From an uncultured Clostridia bacterium (GTDB lineage Bacteria; Bacillota; Clostridia; Oscillospirales; Acutalibacteraceae), in NCBI GenBank assembly GCA_946484175.1, contig CAMLSX010000003.1, positions 1-64,000 on the forward strand: a stretch of DNA of 64,000 bases. The letters are read 5' to 3'. Numbering within the stretch: the first letter of the stretch is position 1; each line of letters opens with the position of its first letter. The notes below the pieces were generated by a model that saw nothing but the letters and a program-made list of their open reading frames with translations, did not search any database and had not been told where the DNA came from. Of this stretch, positions 8,419-15,086 are shown one piece after another. Both the position numbers and the translations under genes were made by a program.

Positions 8419-8447
8419 TTGACATTTCGCAGAAAGGGGTATATAAT
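8419..8447 (+). promoter_or_regulatory. Promoter of the NUDIX hydrolase gene at the edge of the repeat
   Basis: Perfect TTGACA (8419-8424), 17 bp, perfect TATAAT (8442-8447). The TTGACA overlaps the end of the repeat motif CCTTCCTTG, which in the other copies continues as TGCAATT and has no promoter. Confidence 0.8.
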
Positions 8448-8482
8448 CAGAACAATAGTTCGATTGAAGAGGGGGATTTTCC

Positions 8483-8896
8483 ATGTCGTATTATTGTGAT
8501 GTATATCCGCCGGATACCCTGTGGCCCTATAAATATGTAGTGATACTTTCGCGGTATCAGGGGAAATACCTGCTCAGCCGTCACAAAGAGCGCACCACCT
8601 GGGAGACGCAGGGAGGCCATATCGAACCCGGTGAGACCCCCTTGCAGGCAGCCAGGCGGGAGCTGTTTGAGGAGTCCGGAGCAGTGCGGTATCAGATCGA
8701 GCCTTTGTTTGACTGCCGGGCAGAGGATGTCCATGGAGAGGCAAATGGTGTTGTATTTGCAGCAGAGATTGAAGAGCTGGGTCCGCTTCCTGAAAGTGAA
8801 ATGGCAGAAGTAAAAACATGGGAGCAGCTGCCCCAAAATCTGACATATCCGGCCATTACGCCTGTGTTGTGGAAGGCATGGCAGGAAAAGCCGTAA
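8483..8896 (+). CDS. NUDIX hydrolase
   Basis: A 137-residue enzyme that would hydrolyse a nucleoside diphosphate linked to another group, with Mg2+. The NUDIX box is complete at about residues 49-71 (GHIEPGE, then RELFEESGA). The length is typical of a single-domain NUDIX protein, and the substrate is not predictable. The ATG follows a GAGGGGG ribosome site. It has its own promoter at 8419. The next promoter (for the ilv operon) starts eight bases after its stop codon. Confidence 0.87.
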   Translation: MSYYCDVYPPDTLWPYKYVVILSRYQGKYLLSRHKERTTWETQGGHIEPGETPLQAARRELFEESGAVRYQIEPLFDCRAEDVHGEANGVVFAAEIEELGPLPESEMAEVKTWEQLPQNLTYPAITPVLWKAWQEKP

Positions 8897-8904
8897 ATTT
8901 TTTC

Positions 8905-8933
8905 TTGACAAAGCAAAACAGGAAGCGTATGAT
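8905..8933 (+). promoter_or_regulatory. Promoter of the ilvB T-box transcript
   Basis: Perfect TTGACA (8905-8910), 17 bp, TATGAT (8928-8933). Transcription would start near 8940, just before the T-box leader. Confidence 0.8.
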
Positions 8934-8979
8934 TATACATATATTATAAATGTGTAGAAGGGGAAGGAATGTAGGAACC

Positions 8980-9212
8980 CCGTTTCAGAGAGCCGCCGGG
9001 TGGTGTGAGGCGGTACGGAACCGACAGGAAATCACCCCGGAGCAGGCGGCTGAAACAAGTAAGCTGCCCCGGCTGGCCCGCCGTTATCGGGGCAGGCATT
9101 GATCGATGCCGGTAAGAGGCCGTATATGCGGCAAACAGAGTGGTACCGCGGAGGAACTGGATTTACAGCCTTCGTCTCTGGTCAGCAATGACTGGGGACG
9201 GAGGCTTTTTTG
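8980..9212 (+). promoter_or_regulatory. T-box leader, isoleucine-type, upstream of ilvB
   Basis: The leader has stem I with its AGAGAG start at 8987 and closing arms GTTTCAG / CTGAAAC, and the GGTGGTGTGAGG segment. In the specifier loop GAA is followed by ATC (9031-9033) and ACC, so the specifier codon reads isoleucine. The conserved T-box AGAGTGGTACCGCGG lies at 9137-9151. A terminator with long arms follows at 9168-9206 with a T-run to 9211. In this class uncharged tRNA binds the leader and prevents termination. Uncharged tRNA-Ile would therefore switch on ilvB and probably the genes after it. Confidence 0.93.
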
Positions 9213-9316
9213 TTTACCTGTACGGGTTTGCAGTGTTTTGCCCGTCGTTAAACATCCCCACACGGACAGTTTTTCTAATTTTGTAAAAAATCAAATGATA
9301 TAAAGGAGTTTTGACG

Positions 9317-10987
9317 ATGCAGCTTAACGGTTCAGATATCATCATGGAATGCCTGATGGAGCAGGGCGTGGATACCGTCTTTGGATATCCTGGCGGCGCT
9401 GTGCTGAATATTTATGATGCGCTATACAAATACAGCGACAAAATCCGACATATCGAAACCGCCCATGAACAGGGCGCAGCCCATGCAGCCGATGGCTATG
9501 CCCGGGCGACCGGACGGGTGGGCGTGTGTATTGCAACTTCCGGCCCCGGCGCTACCAATCTCGTTACCGGAATTGCGACCGCTTATATGGATTCTGTGCC
9601 GGTAGTGGCCATTACCGGCAATGTGAACCGCGACCTGCTGGGCTTGGACAGCTTTCAGGAGGTGGACATCACCGGCGTGACGATGCCCATCACCAAGCAC
9701 AATTATATCGTAAAAGATGTCAATCAGCTGGCCGATACCATCCGCGAAGCATTCCGGCTGGCAAATGAAGGCCGAAAAGGCCCGGTGCTGGTGGATATCC
9801 CCAAGGATATCAGCGCCCAGCTGTGCGAATATACCCCGAAAACGCCCGAAGCTCCCAAAACGTTCCCTCTGCCGCAGGAATTCCGCTTTGAAAAAGCATT
9901 GGAGCTGCTGGAAAAGGCAGAACGCCCCTTCCTGTATACCGGCGGCGGCGTGCTTTCTTCCGGTGCAAGCGAAGAAGTAGCACAGCTGGCAGAAAAGCTG
10001 GATGCGCCGGTGGCTTCTTCCCTGATGTGTCAGGGCGGATTTGACCAGACCAACCCCCGTTATATGGGTATGTTGGGGATGCACGGTACCAAAACCGCCG
10101 CGCTGGCTTTGCAGAACTGCGACCTGTTCGTGGCAGTGGGTACCCGTTTTTCCGACCGCGTGACCTGCAACGCTGATTTGTTTGCCCGTCATTGCCCCAT
10201 CATTCAAATCGATATTGACCCCGCAGAGTTCAACAAAAATATCGAAGTAGATGTCAAACTGAAGGGCGATGCAAAAGCCATTGTGCAGGAGCTTTTGAAG
10301 CGCCTTTCCCAGAAGGAGCATAAAAACTGGATGGCAGATATTGCCCGCTGGCAGGAAGAGTACCCGCTCGTACAGCTTCCCGGACAGGAAGGCACCGTCA
10401 CCCCCCAGCAGGTGCTGGAAACGTTAGATCGCCTCACAAACGGCGAAGCAATTCTGGCTACAGAGGTGGGCCAGCACCAGATGTGGGCTGCCCAGTTCTA
10501 CCGCTTCCGCAATCCCCGGCAGTTTATTTCTTCCGGCGGATTGGGAACCATGGGCTTTGGCCTTGGCGCTGCCTTGGGCGCACAGGTGGGACTGCCGGAA
10601 AAGCAGGTGGTCAACATCGCCGGAGACGGCAGCTTCCATATGAACTGCAATGAGCTTTCCACTCTTTCCAAGTACGGCATCCCGGTGATCGAGCTGATTT
10701 TCAATAATCAGGTGTTGGGAATGGTTCGTCAGTGGCAGAAGTTGTTTTACGGTGGACGTTTCTCCCAGACAACGCTGGAGAAAAAGACCAACTATGAACT
10801 GCTGGCAGAAGCTTTTGGCGTAAAGGCTCTGACCATCAGCAGCCCGGAAGAAGTGGAGCCGGTACTGAAAGAAGCGCTGGCAACCGAAGGCCCTGTGCTC
10901 ATCAATTGCCATATTGACCCGGATTGCAATGTGCTGCCCATGGTGCCGGCCGGTGCTTCGGCAGAAGAGCCCATTCTGGAAATGTAA
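9317..10987 (+). CDS. ilvB: Acetolactate synthase, large (catalytic) subunit
   Basis: A 556-residue thiamine-diphosphate enzyme. It joins two pyruvates, or pyruvate and 2-oxobutyrate, to make acetolactate or acetohydroxybutyrate, the first shared step of valine, leucine and isoleucine synthesis. The N-terminal pyrimidine-binding domain has GYPGGAVLNIYDALY and the catalytic Glu in TAHEQGAAHAADGYAR (near residue 47). The C-terminal ThDP motif is GDGSFHMNCNELSTL to NN (near 437-465). The ATG at 9317 is preferred over TTG 9311 because AAGGAG ends eight bases before it. Expression is under the T-box. The small subunit gene ilvN follows about 800 bp later. Confidence 0.95.
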   Translation: MQLNGSDIIMECLMEQGVDTVFGYPGGAVLNIYDALYKYSDKIRHIETAHEQGAAHAADGYARATGRVGVCIATSGPGATNLVTGIATAYMDSVPVVAITGNVNRDLLGLDSFQEVDITGVTMPITKHNYIVKDVNQLADTIREAFRLANEGRKGPVLVDIPKDISAQLCEYTPKTPEAPKTFPLPQEFRFEKALELLEKAERPFLYTGGGVLSSGASEEVAQLAEKLDAPVASSLMCQGGFDQTNPRYMGMLGMHGTKTAALALQNCDLFVAVGTRFSDRVTCNADLFARHCPIIQIDIDPAEFNKNIEVDVKLKGDAKAIVQELLKRLSQKEHKNWMADIARWQEEYPLVQLPGQEGTVTPQQVLETLDRLTNGEAILATEVGQHQMWAAQFYRFRNPRQFISSGGLGTMGFGLGAALGAQVGLPEKQVVNIAGDGSFHMNCNELSTLSKYGIPVIELIFNNQVLGMVRQWQKLFYGGRFSQTTLEKKTNYELLAEAFGVKALTISSPEEVEPVLKEALATEGPVLINCHIDPDCNVLPMVPAGASAEEPILEM

Positions 10988-11300
10988 AATCCGCGTGGAG
11001 CGAATGCACGGATTCCAAAGGGGCTTAGTCCCTTTGGCCGGGGGCCGGGGCGGGGAGCCCCGGAAACGCGAAGCGTAAGCGAGCAAGTAAACAGTTGCCT
11101 GTATCCACGAAGCGCAAGAGCTGCCAAAGGCAGCGCGAGCAGGCGAAGCAGAAAGCTCAAAAATCCGCGCGGAGCGAGTACACGGATTCCAAAGGGGCGC
11201 CGTGTGCCAGTGGCACACAATAAGGCGCTGACCGAGCCGACAGGCGAGAATTCGGGGCGAGAACTCCCGGAAACACGAAGCAGAAACCTCAAAATCAGAC
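10986..11300. repeat. GC-rich intergenic repeat region between ilvB and the cupin gene
   Basis: A 39-bp sequence at 10986-11024 recurs with about four changes at 11160-11198 (AAAATCCGCG, GGAGCGA, CACGGATTCCAAAGGGGC). Between and after the two copies are several small hairpins (for example GTGTGCCAGTGGCACAC near 11210) and GAAGCG-type runs. It is far more GC-rich than the other gaps and has no credible coding frame. It may be a degraded mobile repeat lying inside the ilv operon. Confidence 0.65.
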
Positions 11301-11351
11301 ACAATAAACAATACCCATCACTATAAAAAAAGCAGCAAAGGAGAGCGTATC

Positions 11352-11768
11352 ATGTGTAAAAACGAAATTGAGATTACCGAAATGAATCGCAGCGGATATA
11401 CCCCCCTCGTAGCCTATGAAGCGTGGCGCGTTGCCGTGCTGAACTATTGCGATGATGTGCGTCCCGAAAATATCCATACCATGCAGAAACACAATTTTAC
11501 CGATGAAGTCTTCGTGCTGCTGAGCGGCCATTGCACCCTGTATACCGGCGGCTGCGGCGATACCCCCGGCGCAGTAACAGCTCATCCTATGGTTCCCGGC
11601 AAGGTATATAACATCAAAAAAGGCTGCTGGCATAACCATGTGCTGAATGAAGCCGGTTCGGTACTCATCATCGAAAATGACGACACCTATGACGGCGGGG
11701 ATAATTCCCCCATCCTTCCCCTGAATGAAGAACAGATGCAGGCTGTCTGTGATGGCTGGAACGAATAA
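11352..11768 (+). CDS. Cupin-like protein inside the ilv operon
   Basis: A 138-residue protein with a single cupin-type barrel: motif 1 reads HNFTDEVFVLLSG (His, Glu, Gly spaced as in cupins, near 48-60) and motif 2 KKGCWHNHVLN (near 89-99). It probably binds a metal or small ligand. I cannot name an enzyme activity. It lies between the large and small acetolactate synthase subunit genes, and ilvN starts 34 bp after its stop codon, so it is likely co-transcribed. A role in sensing or handling a branched-chain precursor is possible but is inference from position only. Confidence 0.7.
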   Translation: MCKNEIEITEMNRSGYTPLVAYEAWRVAVLNYCDDVRPENIHTMQKHNFTDEVFVLLSGHCTLYTGGCGDTPGAVTAHPMVPGKVYNIKKGCWHNHVLNEAGSVLIIENDDTYDGGDNSPILPLNEEQMQAVCDGWNE

Positions 11769-11802
11769 AGCAAACTGTCAACCCTCTGAAAGGAAGAGTA
11801 TC

Positions 11803-12294
11803 ATGGAAACCAATCATTCCGAAAAGGACTATATCCTCTCGGTTTTAGCCGAGAACCATACCGGCGTGCTGCTGCGAATTTCCGGATTGTTCAGCCGCCG
11901 CTGTTATAATATCAAGAGCATCGTTGCCGCACAGACTGCCGATGCCAGCCGTTCTGAAATCCTCATCGTGGTAAGCGGTGACGAACGCATTATCAAGCAG
12001 GTTAAACGCCAGCTGGAAAAGCTGGTGGATATCGTGCAGGTAACTGTGCTCGACCGTGAAAGCTCGGTTGTGCGTGAACATATCCTGCTGAAAGTCACCC
12101 GTACACAGGAAACCAGCGAAGCATTGGTAGCCATTGCCAATACATTCCATGCCGGTGTGCTTTCTGCCACCGATACCTCTATGCTGGTAGAACTGACCGG
12201 CGACCCCAGAACGCTTGACTCTTTTGTGGAGCTCTATCATCCCTATGGAATCCAGAAAATCCTGCGTACCGGCACCATGGCTGTGCAGGTTTGA
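11803..12294 (+). CDS. ilvN: Acetolactate synthase, small (regulatory) subunit
   Basis: A 163-residue regulatory partner of IlvB. An N-terminal ACT domain (about 8-80, ILSVLAENHTGVLLRISGLF) binds the feedback inhibitor, usually valine. A C-terminal ALS small-subunit domain follows (about 85-160, HILLKVTR to PYGIQKILRTG). The ATG at 11803 follows a GGAAGAG ribosome site; the longer in-frame reading from 11725 would overlap the cupin gene and is not needed. ilvA follows after 37 bp. Confidence 0.92.
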   Translation: METNHSEKDYILSVLAENHTGVLLRISGLFSRRCYNIKSIVAAQTADASRSEILIVVSGDERIIKQVKRQLEKLVDIVQVTVLDRESSVVREHILLKVTRTQETSEALVAIANTFHAGVLSATDTSMLVELTGDPRTLDSFVELYHPYGIQKILRTGTMAVQV

Positions 12295-12331
12295 AACTTC
12301 GACAGAATAGAGAAAGAAAGGAAATGCCGCT

Positions 12332-13534
12332 ATGCTTACCCTCGATAAAGTTTATCATGCCGCCTATGTGCTGAAAGATGTTATCCGCACCACTGATATG
12401 ATCGCTGCCCCCAATATCAACCCGGACTGCCAGGTGTTCCTGAAAACAGAGAACCTGCAGGTTACCGGCTCCTTTAAGGTGCGCGGCGCGTATTATAAAA
12501 TTTCCCAGCTTACCGAAGAGGAAAAATCCCGCGGTGTTATCGCCTGTTCCGCAGGAAACCATGCACAGGGCGTGGCGCTGGCCGCTGCCAAAAACGGCAT
12601 CCAGTCCATGATTTGTATCCCTGACGGCGCCCCCATCTCCAAGGTGGAGGCTACCAAGCGCTATGGCGCACAGGTCACGCTGGTACAGGGCGTATATGAT
12701 GACGCTTACAATAAAGCAGTCGAGATGCAGGAGAAGAGCGGCGCTACCTTTATTCACCCCTTTAATGATGAAAACGTCATTGCCGGTCAGGGCACCATCG
12801 GCCTGGAAATCCTCAACCAGCTGGAAGATGTAGACGCGGTGATCGTGCCGGTAGGCGGCGGCGGATTGATTTCCGGTGTTGCTTTTGCCATTAAGAGCCT
12901 GAACCCCAAGTGCAAAGTCTATGGCGTACAGGCCAGCGGTGCACCTTCCATGGTGCAGTCCCTCGAGCACCATCAGGCCGAATGTCTGCCGTGCGTTTCT
13001 ACCATTGCCGACGGTATCGCAGTAAAAGAGCCGGGCAGCCTTACCTTTGACATTTGCTCCAAATATGTGGATGAAGTGGTCACCGTAACAGACGACGAAA
13101 TCTCCACCGCGATCCTGACCCTGATCGAACAGCAAAAGCTGATTGCAGAGGGCGCTGGTGCAGTTTCTGTTGCTGCCGCTATGTTCAACAAAGTGGACAT
13201 CAAGGGCAAGAAAGTGGTGTGCCTGGTGTCCGGCGGCAATATTGATGTGACTATCTTGTCACGTGTTATCAACCGCGGTTTGCTGAAAGCCGGCCGCAGC
13301 GCAGACTTCACCATCGAGCTGCCTGATAAGCCGGGCCAGCTGCAAAAGGTCTCCTCCATCATCGCTGGGCTGGGTGCCAATGTGGTGGCGGTCCATCATG
13401 ACCACGCCGGAGAGGATGCAGACATTACTGCCTGCTACCTGCGCATCAGCGTGGAGACCAAAGACCATTACCACGTCGAGACCATCAAACGTGAGCTGGA
13501 GCGGGAAGGCTTCCGGATTCGCGAACAGAAATAA
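12332..13534 (+). CDS. ilvA: Threonine ammonia-lyase (threonine deaminase)
   Basis: A 400-residue PLP enzyme that deaminates threonine to 2-oxobutyrate, the entry to isoleucine synthesis. The PLP lysine lies in TGSFKVRGAYYK (near 46-57) and the phosphate-binding loop is GGGGL (near 173-177). The last 75 residues (FTIELPDKPGQLQKVSSIIAGLG on) form one ACT domain, which suggests amino acid feedback control. Length and layout match the TdcB/IlvA form with a single ACT domain. It is the last gene of the T-box-controlled operon and ends at the terminator hairpin at 13585. Confidence 0.92.
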   Translation: MLTLDKVYHAAYVLKDVIRTTDMIAAPNINPDCQVFLKTENLQVTGSFKVRGAYYKISQLTEEEKSRGVIACSAGNHAQGVALAAAKNGIQSMICIPDGAPISKVEATKRYGAQVTLVQGVYDDAYNKAVEMQEKSGATFIHPFNDENVIAGQGTIGLEILNQLEDVDAVIVPVGGGGLISGVAFAIKSLNPKCKVYGVQASGAPSMVQSLEHHQAECLPCVSTIADGIAVKEPGSLTFDICSKYVDEVVTVTDDEISTAILTLIEQQKLIAEGAGAVSVAAAMFNKVDIKGKKVVCLVSGGNIDVTILSRVINRGLLKAGRSADFTIELPDKPGQLQKVSSIIAGLGANVVAVHHDHAGEDADITACYLRISVETKDHYHVETIKRELEREGFRIREQK

Positions 13535-13584
13535 AAAGCATTTGAATATATCCTGCCATGAATATGAGTTCTTTCGGCAGGTTA

Positions 13585-13612
13585 AGGCACACTGTTCCCT
13601 TGCAGTGTGCCT
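13585..13612 (+). terminator. Terminator hairpin after ilvA, copy 1 (T-run lost)
   Basis: AGGCACACTG / CAGTGTGCCT hairpin. It is followed by CAGTGCGTCGATAAA instead of a T-run. The same 28 bp, with one mismatch, occur at 13932-13959 on the other side of the repeat element and there have a proper T-run. Confidence 0.7.
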
Positions 13613-13931
13613 CAGTGCGTCGATAAATCCAAACGGCAGATAAAATTGCACAAAATAGTTCGCGTGGGAATCGCTGCAAAATCGTAGAAGCTGCCCCGCG
13701 ACATAAAAGTTTTCGTCAACATTTTTCAAAAGGTTGTGGGTGTCCAGAGGGCAACGCCCTTTGGCCGCTCTCCGCAGAGAGCGGAACTCTTTATGCATCA
13801 GGAAACGCGGGAAGGGGTGAGAAAATAGCCCGGTGGGCTATTTTCGAGGGGGAACCCACGTCTGGGGTTCCCCTTCTCAAGCTGCTCCTTTGTGCAATTC
13901 GCCAGAACTGCAAACCTTTTTCGATAGTCTG
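13613..13931. repeat. Terminator-associated intergenic element, copy at 13.6 kb (best-preserved)
   Basis: A 319-bp element lying exactly between two 28-bp copies of a terminator hairpin. The left end is CAGTGCGTCGATAAA (13613-13627) and the right end TTTTTCGATAGTCTG (13917-13931), partial inverted repeats of each other. Inside are the shared TTGCACAAAATAGTTCGCG core, AGGGCAACGCCCT and CCGCTCTCCGCAGAGAGCGG hairpins, an AATAGCCC / GGGCTATT hairpin and a GGGGGAACCC / GGGGTTCCCC hairpin. It has no transposase and no consistent coding frame. Confidence 0.8.
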
Positions 13932-13967
13932 AGGCACACTGTTCTCTTGCAGTGTGCCTTTTTTACT
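13932..13967 (+). terminator. Terminator hairpin, copy 2, with T-run
   Basis: The 28-bp hairpin of 13585-13612 repeated with one mismatch and followed by TTTTTT (13959-13964). It is a functional-looking intrinsic terminator for plus-strand transcription. Confidence 0.85.
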
Positions 13968-14031
13968 ATATTTTACCCACAAAATCGTGTATACTAAAAG
14001 AAGAAATTTGCCGAAAATAGGGGGGAGATGA

Positions 14032-14976
14032 ATGAGCAGCCAATCGATACAGCTTCCTGTCAGTTGGGAAGAAGTGCCTGATTCCACTGGGTTCCTGTTT
14101 TCCTTTGCGAAAAGCCTGGCCTGTGCGGTACAGAGCATCCCATATGCCTCTCTCGCGAAAGAGGTGGTTGCTTCCAGCGGTTTTGCATTTCGCATGTGGG
14201 CGCGTCCAGACCTTTGCCCCAGCGCGTTCAGCATCTGGGAGTTTGCCCGGCAGAAAGAATGGGTGGAAAACAGTGGGCTGTTATGCGCCTATACCGACCG
14301 TCTGTGGGGGCAGGATACGCTGGAGGAAAGCAGGCGTTTGCAGGCAAAAGAGCAGATTCTCTCTTCACTGGAGAAGGGGATTCCCGCGATTTGCTGGGAT
14401 ATCGGCCTGCCGGAGTGGGGGCTGATTACCGGTTATGACGATTCCCGCAAACTTTTCCACACACTGGCGGTGACCGGTGAAAAGGGAGAGCTGCCCTATG
14501 AACGGCTGGGAAAAGGGGACATCCCGATTTTGAATGTGCTGACTATTACGGGCTTCCGCGAACGTTCCGAGGAAGAAATTCTGTACGGGACACTGAAAAT
14601 GGCCGCAGCACACCTGCGCGGGGAAGAGTGGAGCGAAAGCGCCTCGGGGCTGGCCGTATACCCGGTACTGCTGGAACGCCTTCAGAAGCCGTTTTCACAG
14701 GAAGAAGCCGGAAACCTGCGCTATGTTCTGGGGGCATGTGCTCCCTTAAAACAGTACGCGGCTGCTTTCTTGGAAAAGTACGGCCAGCTGTTTCTGTCGG
14801 AATTGTACCGCAAGTGTTTTTTATGCTGGCAGTCTGCCTTTGAAACAGCAGCACGGCTGCCGGGGGATTCTTCGGCTGGTACACAAATTAGCTCTTTTTT
14901 GAAAGCGGCACAGGAGCTGGAAACAGAAGCCGCCAGAACCATGCAGCAGATTTTACAGCAGAAAAAAAGAAAATAA
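14032..14976 (+). CDS. Uncharacterised protein, possibly BtrH/C39-like fold
   Basis: A 314-residue soluble protein without signal peptide or membrane segment. The N-terminal 170 residues contain VQSIPYASLAKEVVASSGFAF, AKEQILSSLEKGIPAICWDI and WGLITGYDDSRKLFHTL. That layout, with a G(I/T)P-x-W-D segment followed by a GLITGYDD turn, resembles the N-terminal domain of BtrH-like and cysteine-peptidase-like proteins. I see no certain catalytic Cys-His pair. The rest is helical. The ATG at 14032 follows GGGGGAGATGA. The M3 peptidase gene follows 110 bp later on the same strand. The function is unknown. Confidence 0.65.
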   Translation: MSSQSIQLPVSWEEVPDSTGFLFSFAKSLACAVQSIPYASLAKEVVASSGFAFRMWARPDLCPSAFSIWEFARQKEWVENSGLLCAYTDRLWGQDTLEESRRLQAKEQILSSLEKGIPAICWDIGLPEWGLITGYDDSRKLFHTLAVTGEKGELPYERLGKGDIPILNVLTITGFRERSEEEILYGTLKMAAAHLRGEEWSESASGLAVYPVLLERLQKPFSQEEAGNLRYVLGACAPLKQYAAAFLEKYGQLFLSELYRKCFLCWQSAFETAARLPGDSSAGTQISSFLKAAQELETEAARTMQQILQQKKRK

Positions 14977-15086
14977 AATCTTCGGGAAAAGTTTACAGCC
15001 GGGTGATAGTTATTTCATAAAAAAGGCGCAGAATAAAGCACAGAAATACTTCCGTACAGGCGGAAGAGTAAAAGGAGTGATGATCT

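Noticed and set aside
9311..9316. TTG at 9311 as the ilvB start
   Set aside because: Only two bases lie between it and AAGGAG; ATG 9317 has normal spacing and the family-typical N-terminus.
10424..11311. A 295-codon minus-strand frame across the ilvB end and the GC-rich repeat
   Set aside because: Half is antisense to ilvB and half is repeat; no start signal or domain.
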